64,000 bases of DNA from Heterocephalus glaber (taxonomy: Eukaryota; Chordata; Mammalia; Rodentia; Bathyergidae): NCBI RefSeq assembly GCF_000247695.1, contig NW_004624732.1, positions 41,871,229 to 41,935,228 on the forward strand, written 5' to 3'. How positions within the stretch are numbered: position 1 is the stretch's first letter; every line of letters begins with the position of its first letter. The position numbers and the translations under genes are program-made. Positions 35,928-50,029 of the stretch are shown piece after piece. The notes under the pieces are model-generated. The model saw only the letters and a list, made by a program, of their open reading frames with translations, was not told the origin of the DNA and ran no database searches.

Positions 35928-38716
35928 GATTGGTGACTTATTGTGACACTTTCAAGTCTCTTATCTAGTTTATATTTAATAATTTACTTTAAATCTATAT
36001 TTTGTTTACTTTTTATATAGATTGTAATAATTTCATAATTTCCAACAGAAATAGTTTTATTATATTTTATGGATTTTCTCCTATAATAGATACCTAGAGA
36101 CACTTTTAGCTTTGATTAATGACTTTTCACTTCTTCCCTTGAACTTGTTAATCTTTTTTTATAGCTGCTATTCCCTGTCCTCTTGTCATGGAGCACATCC
36201 TTCTGTCTGAAGTAAACAGGCGTATACAATGGCAAAGATAGAGCTTAGACACGGGCAATTGATGGGGGAGATCAGAAATGTGATATTAGAATGACATCAA
36301 TTGCACTTTATATATAAATAATTTAATAAAATAACTGGCTATGAAAATGTAAAAAGTACTTGGAGCATATAATATATTAGGCCAAGTCTAGTTTGTTTTG
36401 TTTTTAGAGAAGCAAATTGTTTTGCTTTGTTGCATTTTGCATGTGGAGTAACTTATTTACATTCTTTTATTAGAAATGGCCCTCATGGAGTAAATTTGAT
36501 TACAAGATAATATTAACAAGCCAAAGCAGAAAGAAGGGAAAAGATTCTTCAAAGTGTACTTTGCTTAATTCAGACTGGGAACAGCTCTTAGGCAGCTATC
36601 AGTGTTCCATTTGGGGACAACATGTCACAGAGGGAGGGCTAAGTGTGTGCTAAGTGGCACAGTTTACTCAGAGTCACATTCTACATTTTCAAGTTTGTCT
36701 TAAAGAAGTACTTACAGAACCAACTTTTCCAAAACATTATTTATTTTTAAGTAAAGGAAAATTCATTTCTTTCAGATAAAATGTCTCTTGGCCTGTAAAT
36801 GTGCTTTTCTATTATGAAAATTACACTTTTTAATCACTATAAAAACTTACATGTAAAAGGAGCTTTTTAACCCAGAACAGAATGCCCTAATTTTATGTCA
36901 AGCCTCTCTTTGTAGGAAGAAAAATAATGGCATTTGGACCTAGATACATTTATCAAGATTTGTGAAAATGTGTGATTTTATGCATGAATCCTGGCAAAGT
37001 TAAATTATAGTAGAAAGACCATTAAAAGCTTTTATGACTTTCCATTTCTATATTCTGCATTGTGAGTAGACTGTATCAAGAGTATCATTCATATCATTCT
37101 GCAAGCTCTATTACATAACAACCCCCCCCAATAATGGCGAGATAATGGTATCCGCATCTCCATAATAGAGAATGTAGTAGAGAATGAATAGCAGTGTTTT
37201 GACATGGGAGGACCATGCATATATTTGGTGACTCAAAGTTTACATTTTTCTTGTGATAAAATTCACCAATTTCTAAAAGTATAAATGTTAGATTTTTAGA
37301 TGGATGTCAATCCTAATATTTTCTAATCTAATTTATTCTTTGCTCTTGTCAAAAGAAAGTAAATAGAAATGATACAAAATAATTTCTGATTCTTTTTCTA
37401 CTTTATCTGAGAACTCTATTACAATTAATATAAAAGTGTGTGTATATATATGTGCATAATGTGTACATTATATATACATGTATCATAAAATTTACTTTCA
37501 GAGAATATTTAAAATTCATCAAAAGATTATTAGTTTTTAATTTCTTATACAAAATAGAGATTACTCAGTTCACTCATTTCCACAAAGATACATCAAAACA
37601 CTGAGTAAAGAGTTCAGGAAATAAAAAATACATTCTGTTATTTACAAATAACAAAATATATTAAAGGAAAACTAGTCAGCAGGTCTGAAATTGGTTGGAA
37701 TTTTCTAGAACAAAACATGTTCCAAACTGTGATTTGCAAATGAAAGGAAATTATGGCCTCAGGGATGCTATGGTGGCAGGTGTCTGGCTCTCTTTGTATC
37801 TCTGAAGCTAGTTCCCTCTGACCTCTACCCCTGTAGGCTTTATATTTGTTAAAGTCACAGTCTCCAATCCAAAAGCAGAATGTATGGCATAATAAATATA
37901 ATTATGGACTAACAAGAACATTTCTAAATAAGACTGTTTCAAGAAAACCGTTACAATTTGTCAGTTCCTTAAAATTTGGTGTGTTCAAAGTACAAAAACC
38001 TGAGTTTTTTTGAATAATTGCTAAGGAGATATATATATATATATACATATATATATCCCATATATATATATGGATATATCCCATATATATATACATATAT
38101 ATATCCCATATATGTGAGAGCATATATTTAAGTATCTACAATCAAAAGAAAAGTACATTTAATAATTTATAATTGTAAATAGGCTACAAAATTCAATCAA
38201 AGCGTCTCAAGTTAGAGAATTGACAAAGAGTACTAAAGGTGGCTTCTCTTCAACTATGATGTAAGGGAACACACTTATAAAGAAACACTTAACACTCACA
38301 TTTGCCTGTTTTCAAATTAAATGCACAAATATAAATTTTCTTTTGTGAAAAATAACAGGAGTAAAACACACGTGCCCTGAGTGAAGAACACTGAAATGGA
38401 AATGCTGCAATGGAAAAAAAAAAAATCTCAGTGGGAAACTCAACGGGAGATCAGTATTTTATGTGTTTAATATATCGCTTTATATATATCGATTTATATC
38501 GCTATCCTGAGGGCATCACGAGGTCCGTGTTTAAACTGCCTTGATACTGACTCCATTAAAATTAAAATGCAACGTCGCTGTCACTACAGTTTCAAAACCT
38601 CCATAAGACTTATTCCCTACCAGTTTAAAAAATGTTTGAATTTCATATAAATGTTATCACAGATTTTCACTTACATTTTGATCAAAATAAAAACTTACCT
38701 ATAAAAATAAGTAAGC
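35928..38716. other. 5' flank: unique DNA with AT microsatellites
   Basis: Mostly unique AT-rich sequence. A TG/TA microsatellite lies at about 37437-37490 and a TA array at 38029-38114 (listed separately). No gene is recognised. Confidence 0.5.
38029..38114. repeat. TA-rich minisatellite with ATATCCCATATA units
   Basis: Alternating AT runs are punctuated by three copies of ATATCCCATATAT and one of ATGGATATATCC. The whole is strongly self-complementary and likely to form cruciforms or hairpins. Confidence 0.9.
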
Positions 38717-38804
38717 GGGGGCCGGGTATTTAGCTCCGTATTGCCACAGCCTGCCTCGCAAGCACAAGGTCCTGAGTTCCATCCCTGGTACCAATAAATA
38801 AATA
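38717..38804 (+). mobile_element. ID-type SINE
   Basis: GGGGCCGGGTATTTAGCTCC is followed by GCCTGCCTCGCAAGCACAAG, the B box (GAGTTCCATCC) and an (AATA)n tail. The flanks ATAAGTAAGCG and ATAAATAAGCG form a probable 11-bp TSD with one mismatch. Confidence 0.9.
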
Positions 38805-39484
38805 AGCGAAGAAACGCCCAGTTCAGTTGAAGTAACACATGCACACAGCCCGAGGGGATTTAGTTTTGCCTTCACCTTTCCCTACCCCTCTTAAAAAGTC
38901 ACCTGTTTCACCTTCATAGGCAATATTATTTAAAAGTAATTTAAACAGTTTCTTGTACCATTCTGCTTTGAAATCTAGAAAAAAACGTGAAGCATCTGAT
39001 TATGTTTTTCACAAATATCTGCCTCGGGAAGACAATGCTAATTATCTCCAGCACTGAACTATTTAGCGTAGAAGAAACCTTGTTTAGAATTTTGAAAATG
39101 TAGACCAACTCATCTGTCTGGACTATAATCTTTATGCTTTTAGAAAAATAAGACCAAAAAAATGCCACTTAATAGCACCTTTTAATATCCTATTGTATTT
39201 CACTGGGGGATAGAAGTGTGACAAAGAGTATTTCCCTTTATTTTACTCATTTGTGTTTTCTACATGAAAGATAATACGAAAATGTGCCCAAGGGTCTTCC
39301 CCTTTCCGGCTAAACAAAATTTGACTCCAGAAAAAGCAAATGTTTCCGTTTATAGTACTTGAGTGCCCCCTATAGGAAACTTCTGATATTTGTATTCCTT
39401 TAGCAAGGCAAGCTTTTAAAAAATGTTACTGCATTGAATTTTAAATAAAAATAAAGTGATGTAAGTGTATATTTTCTTTCATTT

Positions 39485-39502
39485 GTGTGTGTGTGTGTGT
39501 GT
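39485..39502 (+). repeat. (GT)n microsatellite
   Basis: A GT dinucleotide run lies directly before the B1 element. It may have grown from the tail of that SINE. Confidence 0.85.
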
Positions 39503-39637
39503 TTGAGACAGGGTCTCTCCATATATAGTTCAGGCTGGCCTTGAACTCACTATGCAGTCCGTGCTAGCCTTGAACTTATGGCAGTTTTCCGGCTTCAGCC
39601 TCCCATCTACTAGGATTACAGGCTACCACACCAGGCA
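39503..39637 (-). mobile_element. B1 SINE
   Basis: The plus strand reads TTTGAGACAGGGTCTCTCCA, then TTCAGGCTGGCCTTGAACTC, then GGCTTCAGCCTCCC and TAGGATTACAGGCTACCACA. This is a full-length 7SL-derived B1, reversed. A short internal duplication of the 'GCCTTGAACT' segment is visible. Confidence 0.95.
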
Positions 39638-42079
39638 ACAAATGCACATTTTCAAAATCAGCATTCCATCATATATTTTCATGTCCCCATGCCTACTTAT
39701 GTTAAAAAATAAGAAATCTGTCCTTTTAAGCACTAAGTTGCTTATCTGCTTTTGATAAAAGTTTCCTCTATTTAAAACTTCTGTTCTTTTGTGATGTGAA
39801 TGTATTCATAGTATTGATTACTTCATTTCAAGTTTAAATTTTTAAATTTGTATTTATTAATCTTTTGCTTAAAGTATAAGTAAATCGTTTAAGTAGCTGT
39901 ATGATAATAGACTATCCTGAGAGGCAATCTAATTATTGATGTGGCTAGATATGGACTCTGAATTTTCAAACTCCCTTAAATTTTAACTTAACATTTACAA
40001 ATTATATTACATAGAAATAAAAGAAGCATTCATTTACATGTTTCTAATATCAGAATGTAGGGCCTGGTATTGGATTTTGTAAGCTTGTCTTTATTTGTAC
40101 CATGGCATGGAGTTGAAAAGTATGGACAAAAGGAAGAAGACCATATTTCCTAATCACAGCCAATTATGCCATATGTAGTCTATGTTTATCTAATTAAAAA
40201 TATTACAATATGTATTAAAGCTGGGGATTTGTATATTGAGGTGACCCACTTACACGATAGCTGGTAATTAGATCCTTTTTTAAAACAGACAGAGTTTATG
40301 TTCTATGCCATGTGTTTTGATAAAAAGTGTTATTAATATACTTGGTCTAGGAAACATACACACACAAGTACAGTCTCTGACTAATACTTTTATTGCTTGA
40401 AATTAGTTTACTTTCAAATGTAAAGCCGATGTATTAGCATGGAATATTGCTACACATAGGCAATAAAAAGGAGGCCTTAATCTCCTTTCTTGACTCTCCT
40501 TTCCACTGTGTCGTCATTTAACAGACATCATGCTTGGTGGTGAGATTACTCACTTCAGAGGAAAGTCATGGCCCTCGCTTCCAAGAGCTATATGTCTACT
40601 GAGAAGAACGGGTCTGAACAGATAAAGAAAATGTCCTGCTAAGTGACATAAGTGAAGGTGGTCCTAATACACAGTGCAGGCTTTGAAAAGATATTTCCAT
40701 CACTGTGGAGGAGAAAAGATGGCACCAAGGAGGAAGCAGTGATGATTTTTGAATATTTCACTAAGAATAAAATCAAGGAAGGAACATTCTAGCAAAGGAA
40801 ACCGGAAGTAAAGTACATATTGCAGATAACAAAGTATGAGATGATTATGGGGAATCTTGAAAAGTCAACATTTTCAGATAATGTAACACTTTAAATACAT
40901 ATTAGAGAATTTACACCTTAAAATGAATGCATTGAAAATATCGTATTTTAACATGTCAAGAACTACCCAGGGAATATAAACCCACCCATTATACAATTGG
41001 ACTATTGCGTTCACATTTTTATAAAACTTTCCTTGGATCTCATCTCTCATTTCTACATTCTCCGTGGTGGAACCTTTCCAGATTCCTAATCCCAGGTTAT
41101 GGATTAATCCTTTCTCTATGAAAGAGTAATGAAAGAATCCTGGACCAGTTAATGAAATGATCCAGAACCACATCTTCCTGAATACTTATCTCAAATTGTG
41201 GATTCATTTTAAAATTCAACACTTACAATCAAAATGATCCTTGCCAACAATTGAGTTCTTCATATCATAATATTCATCTCAATGGGGCCCAACTGTACAA
41301 ATTATTGGGTCTTATATCTGTTGTCACTCACCCAAAGCTATCACTTGTAGTTTACTTGTGGAAATTTCCCACTTAGCCTGTTGTACCAACTCATCTATTT
41401 AATGTTCTGATCTATTTAGTGATGTAACACAGTCTAACCAGATGTACGATCCACCAAGACACTTCCTACAAAACTCAACATTACTCTCAAAAGAGCAAAT
41501 TGACCAAGTTGGAGAGGCAAGATATAGACACATTTAATAAAAGGTAACCTGAATTAAAAGATAGCATATAAGAATTGCAAAATTAGAAGCAAAAAGAAAA
41601 AAAAGTAATACGGATTTTGTTTAAAAAACTTTTATGAAGGATATTTACAGTTAGAATTTTCACTAAACCTTCAAAATATACCTGAATTTTATAACAATAG
41701 AGAGAACACAGATTCTCTCTACTTCGAAATGCAATATAAATATTTTTAAAAATCATGTTTGAAAAGAATTATATCTATTATTTTTGGATAATGCAAGTAA
41801 TCTGGTTATATTAAGTCAAACATTTTAAAGAATGATATGTAATTTTGGAAAAGAAAAAAGCAATTTGTTAATTTTTTTAGTCTACACAACACTAGAAGCT
41901 AATAGATGCTGTGTTATTTTTGATGCTGAAAAATGTAAAGTTTAGAAATTTGTAGCAGGATACTGTAAATGTGCCAAATTTCTTTAAAAATAGCAATAAA
42001 GGAAATCTAATGATTAAAATAAAATGAAAGAAACAAAAGAAGAGAGCAAAGAAATGTATTTTAAAATGGAAGATTATTG
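39638..42079. other. 5' flank: no recognised gene
   Basis: AT-rich sequence. The part at 40500-40830 has an order of motifs (GCTTCCAAGAGCTATATGTC, GAACATTCTAGCAAAGGAAA) that recalls an old mammalian repeat, but I cannot assign it. Confidence 0.4.
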
Positions 42080-43000
42080 AAATAAGGACAAATGCAACTA
42101 TTGCCACAGTAAATATGAATGCTTTAATTACCCCAATTAAAACTGATTTGCAAAATAAAATCTTAAATTTTACCTCTTTGTTGTTAAAGTGTTTTGTTCA
42201 AAAATATTTATTCAGTAGCTTCTATGTAGCAAATAGTGTGGTAGAATGCAAATGGGTAATAGTTAACAGGACATCAGTAATTATTTCCTTCAAAATTAAA
42301 GACTCATGATGATGAGATATAATAAAAGGAGGTAAATATAAAACAAATAAATAAAGAGAAGCAGCACTTATATCAGAAGTACTTATATCGAATGTATTCA
42401 AAGATGGAATATTAAAAAGGACACACTAATAAAAGTTAGATAAAATTAATATTTATCACATATACAAAAGTTAAACATTTCAATATAGTTTAAAATGTAT
42501 GTGTAAGGAAATAATGAAATGGGATGTATTGAAGCAATTTAAAAATTGATAGCCTTTTATAAAAAATAAAATTAAGTCACATTTCTCAGAATTTGTGAAA
42601 TGTGGTACAAATCATGTTGATTTTGACAAAGGAAGCACACTATGTCACTGGAAATAAAAATGACATTTCTGCCCAAGTTACTCTAAAACAATACAATTTT
42701 AAATGAAATCCTAAGTTAATTTCTTCATTTGGATTTGGCTAAATGATTTTAATTTGAAAAAATAAATATACAACAATAGTCAATATAATGTTTATTAACA
42801 GGTGGAAAAAAACCCAGTACTTGCTGCAGAAAATAATACAGGAAAACACAAATCTATGCAAATTAAAGAGTAAACTAATGACATAGAGGTAAGCAGGAAG
42901 GCCAAATTAAACAAAGTAGAAATTTCAGAGGCTTCTTTAAATTGAAGAATACAATATAACAAAAAACTACCATTTTAATACAGTGTGCAAAAATATTTGA
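42080..43000 (+). mobile_element. Probable ancient L1 ORF2 remnant
   Basis: TAAATATGAATGCTTTAATT with CCCAATTAAAACTGATTTGC resembles the L1 ORF2 stretch 'aaatggtttaaattccccaattaaaag'. Further on, GAAAACACAAATCTATGCAA fits the later 'cacaaatatgtggaaattaaac' segment. The A-rich plus-strand composition agrees. The copy is very decayed, and an unrelated block may interrupt it at about 42165-42305. Confidence 0.45.
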
Positions 43001-44431
43001 GTAATTTTGCAATTATTAAGATTTTTCACAAAAAGATTAATATAGTTTTGTTTTATATAACCAAATATTGAAAATGATTTTTAAATGCTTGTATATAAAA
43101 GAAATCTCAAAGTCCACTGAATCAGGTATGAAAAACATCCACAACTGGAAAGACTGTAGAATGCCTTGCAAAGATGTTCCACAGACACATTAAAGAGTTT
43201 TCTTAAATGTATTAAAAGCAGAAAGCAAATTGTATAATCATTAGCATCATACTGTGGCCACTTTCCAAAAGCTGCATTAAGCAGTGTAAAGAAGTTGATA
43301 GGAAGACTAATGTTGTTTTTTCCTAAGTCATTATTAGGAAGGCATTAGGAATATGCCAATTGTTGGCTAATATGAAACCTGTAGTTCCAATTTGCTATTC
43401 TGTCTATAGACTGGGTAGTTGCAAGCACTCCATCAAGAATAACTATCCTAGAATGTAGGAAGTATAGAACTAAAACATTTTGATGTCAGTTTTGAAAGTT
43501 ACAGAATAAAATTAGTAAACATCTAGACACAAAGCAAAGACATATTTATGGGAGGGATTGCAAGCCATTGCTTGACTTTAGAGTTAGGAAGAATACATGT
43601 AAGTAAAACAGATAATTCAAGAAATTCTTATTTTTCAATGTATTCTTCAAAGGGTCTTAAAATGTTGGGATTCAAGGTCAATAAAAATGTCAGGGCAAGA
43701 ATGTAAGAGGTATCTCCCTCTAGAAACAGAACGTCAGTGGTAAAAATACATATTTGGTGAATAATACTATTCTTGGGATGAAGAAGCGTTCCAGAATCAA
43801 GTTTTCAGGTTATAGAAAGACTTGAGGTAGTTCAAAGCCCACTGTGAAAAAAAAATCTACAAGAGTGTCTTCAAAATTGCATAGAAAAGGAGAGATGTGT
43901 TTCATTCACTATGAGAAAAAATTGAAGAATTTGAGTGAAAGAAATAGAAAAATTGTTATTGAATAATGAGCTCCAATCTTTTAATCTTGATCCTTAAATT
44001 TATCTGAGAATCAACAGTGGAAAAGGATAACACCAAAGTAGGAGGCAAAAATTTGATTTTAATTGCATTTCCTTTAGTTGATTTTAGATAAAGTTTAAAA
44101 TTTTTGACTCTTACTTTTCTTATCTGGAAGCAGAGGATAATACCATTTGTTCCAATTTTTAGTAAATATATATGAGATATTGAAAATGAATACATGTAGT
44201 AGAGTGCTAAAGAAATAATTTAATTCTGAGCTAGACATTGTTTTTGAATCTAAGATTACAAGAAACAGCAAGACACTGTACCACTTCAACTAAAAGCATG
44301 AAAATAGGAGAACTTGTTGAATTACACTCACAGATAGAAAAAGATTGTTTAGATATTATAAAACCCATGAACTATGTTGTAGCTATGTCTGTCAGATTTA
44401 AAACAAAAGATACTAGTTACAACTAGAAGGG
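43001..44431. other. 5' flank: no recognised gene
   Basis: AT-rich DNA. Nothing identifiable. Confidence 0.45.
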
Positions 44432-44612
44432 CCTTGGTTTTCAAACAAGGTTGCATGTTACAATGTCCAAGAGCTTTCAAAAAATACAGATGTCATTGTT
44501 TCCAAAATTTCTAAATCTATTACTCCTTAGAAACACAGGAATATTTGGTGTTATGTGGGCAGTGTTGATTGGGTGATTCTAATGTGTACCTTGTTTGGGA
44601 ACACTTGCTGAG
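44432..44612 (+). mobile_element. MER5A-type non-autonomous hAT DNA transposon
   Basis: The two ends are inverted-repeat-like: CCTTGGTTTTCAAACAAGGT at the left, and GTTTGGGAACACTTGCTG at the right. The interior AAGAGCTTTCAAAAAATACA and GGGTGATTCTAATGTGTACC match the MER5A pattern. It has no coding capacity. Confidence 0.75.
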
Positions 44613-46479
44613 GTAGAAAGATATTAACTGCAATATTGTATAAAAATAGATAATAGCAAAATATTCAGTTGGGAATGATGTAGGAGGCTTCCAGAATTGC
44701 GATGGAGTTTGGATAATTATGAAGAAATTAGAAATAAAATCGTAAATGTGTCTGTTTAAATAAAAATTATGTAAGTAGAAGGGGGAAAGAAACAGAAAGA
44801 GGAGACTGTAACAGACAGCAGATATTAGATTTATAAAGTGAGTTACCTTATGAAACTCATTGCCTCAAGTAATCACACAAAAGACATACAACATAAAGTT
44901 ATATCTGGCAGATTAAAAATAGAATAGCATGTGTTGTGGGATATTCTGTTTCAATGCTCCAAAATACATAAATGGAACCAGGTAGGAAAAACCTAGATGA
45001 TTATCACTACGTCAGTCAATCAGTCTGAGGAAGATGTCCTTGATAAAAGTTTTTGGTTTTGTGAGGAGACACCCAACAGTGATCATGCTGAGCTGTCTTT
45101 ACATCTCCTCCTACTTTTAGAAATTGTCTCCTGGCTTAGGCATGTTGCTATTGTTTAGAGAGCCAGAGGATCGGGTATTTCTGCCTTTAGGAATACTGGT
45201 AAGACAGAATTTTTTTTTAAATATAGCTACAGTGTTTGTTGATGTATTTCACCACCATGCTTATAGCTGGACTGCCTTAATTAAAGTTGTAATTTAGTAC
45301 TCCCCTGACATGCTCTGTTTTGTACTTTTTGCTCAGAGTTGCTCCATTTAACTTTTACATATAAAACTTGCTAAGGAAATTGCTCTGCTAAAATTTGTCT
45401 TTTGCATTATGTCCAGTCCAAAGGAACAGTAATAAGGTGAGTATTATGTTGATGCTAACAGACTGCATAGCATCCATGATTTTCTTCAAAAGTCCAATAG
45501 CAGGTTAGTGAATCAGCATTAGACAAGGTAAGATGGGAAAGGATTCAGGGACACCAAATCATTTTAGAATTAGAAGGGTCCCTTGTGACATTCTTTTAAA
45601 GCTCTTTATAGTACCAAGTAGAAATGCAAATATTCAGATGCATTATAGGAATTTTCCAATTTTATATAGCTAATTTGTAAGAGAACTAAGGCTAGATCTT
45701 ATTTGTGCTAACAATCCAACTTAACACTGTATTACTGTTAAACAGCATTATTTCCCTACTGGCAAATGTGTATGAGAAAATGAAAGTTGTTGGAGCAAAA
45801 TGTCTTTTCATATTAAGCATTAGTCACTGCTAGTGAGGACAGTGACCGAACACCAATATTCAATACTAGCTTGAAGTTTTTAAGAGAACTTCCTACATAT
45901 AACAATTTGTGGCAGGTTGACTGACAGGGTTATTACAGCACTGAGACATCCCTAACAAGAACTAGATTTAAATAAAGTATATGGCAATTATGATGTGTCA
46001 GTGGCTAATGAGGCATTCTCTATGCTAAAGGAGAATCAATTCTCAGAATCTTTAGTAACACTGATAAAGCTGTATGTTCAAACCAAAGTTTAATGTGATT
46101 TGCTCTGCAATTGACACGGTTATCTTAGTAAAATATTTACCACATATATGAATGTTACAATGTAATCTCAGTTTGTGTAGAATACACTGGTCACTCTTGG
46201 AATCAACACGGTAACTTAGTCTCCTCTAGTCTGAGATCCACCATATGTAATGTCATGGGCAAGAAAAGGCTTAAAAAGTATTGACAATAGTCAATGTAAC
46301 TTCAAGAAAAATAGGTGGTAGTGACAACAGTGTAATTACTTGAGAATATAAATTCTCAGGTGAATCTAAGAGCATTTGTCTAAGCAGGGCATTATCATGG
46401 ACCTATCACATGTTCCATATGTGTTTATGATTTTATTACTGCATATTTCTTTCTCAACTTTTTGCATTCTAACTCACAT
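44613..46479. other. 5' flank: unique DNA with a possible MIR3/L2 trace
   Basis: A faint L2/MIR3-like start (TTAGAATTAGAAGGGTCCCT) lies at about 45562-45600. No gene is recognised. Confidence 0.4.
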
Positions 46480-47366
46480 CACTGCCAATCCTCTAATTTT
46501 CCACTCCCAAGGGAGTTCAAGGTTTTAAATCCAAAACATATTTTAGTTTTCAAGTCCAAGCATATTTCATTCAAATTTTTGTAATGTTTTTAACCTTTTC
46601 TTCCTTGAAATTATTTCCTTCCCTGACTTCCATAAAATCTTTCTTCAATTTTTTTCTTACTTTAATAACTGCTTCCTTCTTGTATTTTCTTCTTTTATCC
46701 ACTATATGTATAAAGGTGCTCACAGAAAGTCATAGTTGAACTATTTTTCTTTTTTTACTTTGAAATCCTCCCTATTTTATTATGATGTCCATATTCATTG
46801 ACTTGACCCTTTCTGACGATCTCCATGTAATCTAAACATAGTCAAGTCATCTCTTTGCTCACCATTTATCTCCATGCTTTCTCCGCCTCCTCCCTTCTTC
46901 CCTACCTATCTATATATCTTTGCCTGAATATCTTTTGGATAAATAATATTCCTAAACCAATCACTTTCACTTGTGTCACCCATATTGCTTATCACCAAGA
47001 ATGTTTTATATGCAATTCCTAAGCCAGAAATCTAGAGCCATCTTAAATTTCTCATTATCCTTCACATCAAATGGATCAAGCAGATATTCAAAGATCATTT
47101 CTCTTCTGTCACAAATATTATATATAATATATAATATCACAAGTATATAAAATATATTATAAAACATAATATATAAACATAATGAATATATTATATAATA
47201 CATATTATAGAATATAATATATAATATATTTTTTTACTTTCCATTCCACTGCTACCACTTCATTAAATGTCATATCGCTGGTCACCTAGATTCTAAAGCT
47301 ATCTCTTATCTATTTTATCTTTCAGCTTTGTTTTTTCAAATTGCTCTTGCACATTACAACCAGAAG
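46480..47366. mobile_element. Probable ancient interspersed repeat, split by a TA array
   Basis: A pyrimidine-rich strand with CCAGAAATCTAGAGCCATCT, TCCTTCACATCAAATGGATC and, beyond the TA array, CCACTGCTACCACTTCATTA and TGCACATTACAACCAGAAG. It recalls a common old mammalian repeat, but I cannot assign the family. Confidence 0.4.
47119..47231. repeat. TA-rich low-complexity array
   Basis: About 110 bases almost entirely A and T, in AATATA, TATAAT and ATTATA units, with many short inverted repeats. Confidence 0.9.
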
Positions 47367-47374
47367 AAACTTTC

Positions 47375-47467
47375 TTTTTTTTTTTTTTTTTTTTGTGCCA
47401 GGGATCAATCTCAGGACCTGGCGCTTGCGAGGCAGGTGCCGGAACCACTGAGCTAAATCCCCGGGCC
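47375..47467 (-). mobile_element. ID-type SINE with T-rich tail
   Basis: About 20 T (minus-strand A-tail) are followed by GTGCCAGGGATCAATCTCAG, GCGCTTGCGAGGCAGGTGCC and CACTGAGCTAAATCCCC. It is flanked by AAACTTTC at 47367-47374 and 47469-47476. The long uninterrupted tail suggests a young insertion. Confidence 0.93.
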
Positions 47468-47639
47468 AAAACTTTCATTCTTTAAGGCAAACTAAGCCTC
47501 ATTATATTCCCTGCCCAAGGATTAAACTCTAGAATCATTATTTACTCACTATGTCATCTAAAATGTTACATCCTCTTGATCTTACTTTTCACATCTGCAA
47601 GTGGAAATACTATAATAATATCTTCCAGAAACACTGACA

Positions 47640-47830
47640 AATTTATTCTTTGACATCCAGAGTCAGAAAAACATTAGGGATCATTTTTTTACGCCCTCAA
47701 TCTATAGGTAAGAAAGGAGTAAAATAGCATTTGTTTGTCCAAGGTCATAGAATGATTTAATGTAAAAATGGAAGTAAATTGGCAATTCCTTGTCTGTCAA
47801 TTCAGAGTTCTTTAAGTGCACCTACAGACA
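47640..47830 (-). mobile_element. MIR-type remnant
   Basis: GGTAAGAAAGGAGTAAAATA, TTTGTCCAAGGTCATAGAAT and AATTCAGAGTTCTTTAA follow the reverse MIR order. Diverged. Confidence 0.5.
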
Positions 47831-48679
47831 TCTAAGTGGTATCATGCACATTGTATCATATAAAGCTACATTGAAGAGGATCATGTCAATATTCAATGCT
47901 ATAACATTCTAGATATGAATTATTAAATGATAAGCACCGAAGAAAATAATTTGAATTAATCACACTGAAATGACAAGTACATCTTAGTCCATCACATTCC
48001 GTCTTATTGTTATATTTAGCAGTTGCCAAGTGATGTTCAGAATATTACATACCGCTTTTTCCAAGTGGACTGGATAGAAACAAGACTTCTGCCTCATGAC
48101 TAGGCCATGCCTGAGGCCTGCAGGGTTAGGATCTTAGTGTGAATAACCCTGACACTGGCTGGCTATTTGGGGTAAGATGCATCTTACTATTATGCTCACA
48201 AGGCTAGAACAAACAAGGTCATTTGATAACAGAAAGCATTCAGAGTTTTTGGTGGGAATCATCCACGTGTGACAATAAACCTTCATTGCATCTACAAATA
48301 AACAAAACACATCATCAACACCAATTAGGATAGGTTCAGAAAAAATGTAGACACAGAAATTAATTGGTCTGGAGTTTTGCCTGAGTCTCTACCTCCTTGA
48401 GTTTTTTTTATTTTTATTTCTTGATACCGTCCCCTCCAACACTCATGAACTCATCATTGAAGTACAGTTGGCCAAAGTTGCAAGAATACAGCACCAATGC
48501 CTGTATATTCAAAGTGTGAAATCTAGCTTCAAAGACAACAAAAGTTAGGAAAAATGTTGAAATCTTTTTATTTCTTACCATTGTCTTCATCATCATCATC
48601 ACTTCATCAACACTGTTACACTTATTATTGCCACGATCATTCACACCATTTGAAGACTTATGTGCTTGACTCTAAAATA
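47831..48679. other. 5' flank: no recognised gene
   Basis: Unique sequence. An open frame at 48414-48644 has no recognisable features. Confidence 0.45.
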
Positions 48680-50029
48680 TTAGTATATTCTAACAAATAA
48701 AATGTGACTATTTGACCATTTGTATAGAAATGGAATTATACAACTTGTAGCCTTTCACTACTGACTTTTTACTTGTGTATAATGTTTTTAAGGTCTACAT
48801 TTTAATAATAGCCATCAGTGTCTTTATTCCTTCTCACTGCTGAATAATATTATACTTGGTGAAGATATCACTTTTTATTTATTCATACATGAACTGAAAG
48901 AAGTTTGAACTGTCTGCATTTTTTTTCCTATTATATGTAAAGTTGTTATAAACATTCACTTATGGGGTTTGGCGTGAACTTGTTTTCAATTCTATTGGGC
49001 AACAGAAAAAAAGGTATAATTGTTGGGTCATACAATAATTCTAAATTTGACATTTTGTGGAACTTCTAAACTGTTTCCAAAGTGACTACACCACCAGCAG
49101 TGCTTTGTCCTGTCTTTAAAAAAAAATTGTATCAACTCCAATTGGTATAAGACAACAAAACATTGTAGTTTTCATTAGCTACTCATGAGGATCAGCATAT
49201 CCCATATGATTTCTGGTTACTTCTCTAAAGAAATGTCCTTTTCATCATTTTCATTTTGTGATTTTTATGTAGAATTTAAGGATAATAAAATATTTTAAAT
49301 GCAAAAATACTACAGCCACTTATGTGAGCAAATATGTACTTCCAATCCATTTTCAGGTTTTCCTTCAAGTTCTCTGAATACAAAACATTGTCATTTGGAT
49401 AAATTCCCTTTTATCCTTCTTTTTCTCCTTATTTACTTCTTCATTTTGCCTATTTTTGCCCAACTATTGGCTAACCCAAGGTATGAGCATTTACTCTTAT
49501 GTTTTCTTTAGATTTGTGTAGTTTTTAGTTCTCACATTTAGATAGGATAGATTTTGATTTTTTTTCATCTGTATGGAGTGGGGTAGAAATTCAAGTCCAT
49601 TGTTTTTATGTAAAGATACAGCTGATCCACTGGCACTTACTATAAATGCTATTTTTAACCAAATGACTCATCTTTGCAACACTGTCAAAAAAACCTGAGT
49701 CTAAAATGGTTATCTCTGACAATTCTCTTCCTTTGATCTATATGCATATCATTATGGTAGAACCACATTGTCTTCATTACTAAAGTCTGTATGAGATTGT
49801 AAACTAATATTAGTCCATTAACTGTGCTCTTCAAAATAGTGCTAGCTACTCTAGGTCCTTTGAATTTGAACATGGATTTATACATCAGGCGGTATATTTA
49901 TGCAAAAAAGATATCTGGATTTTTAACAGCGATTGAGTTGAATGTATGTATTATTTTGAGGATGTTACCATTTTAACAATGTTGCAGTAGTATAGGTCTA
50001 AAAATATCTGGAAAAATCTCGTGTGCTAA

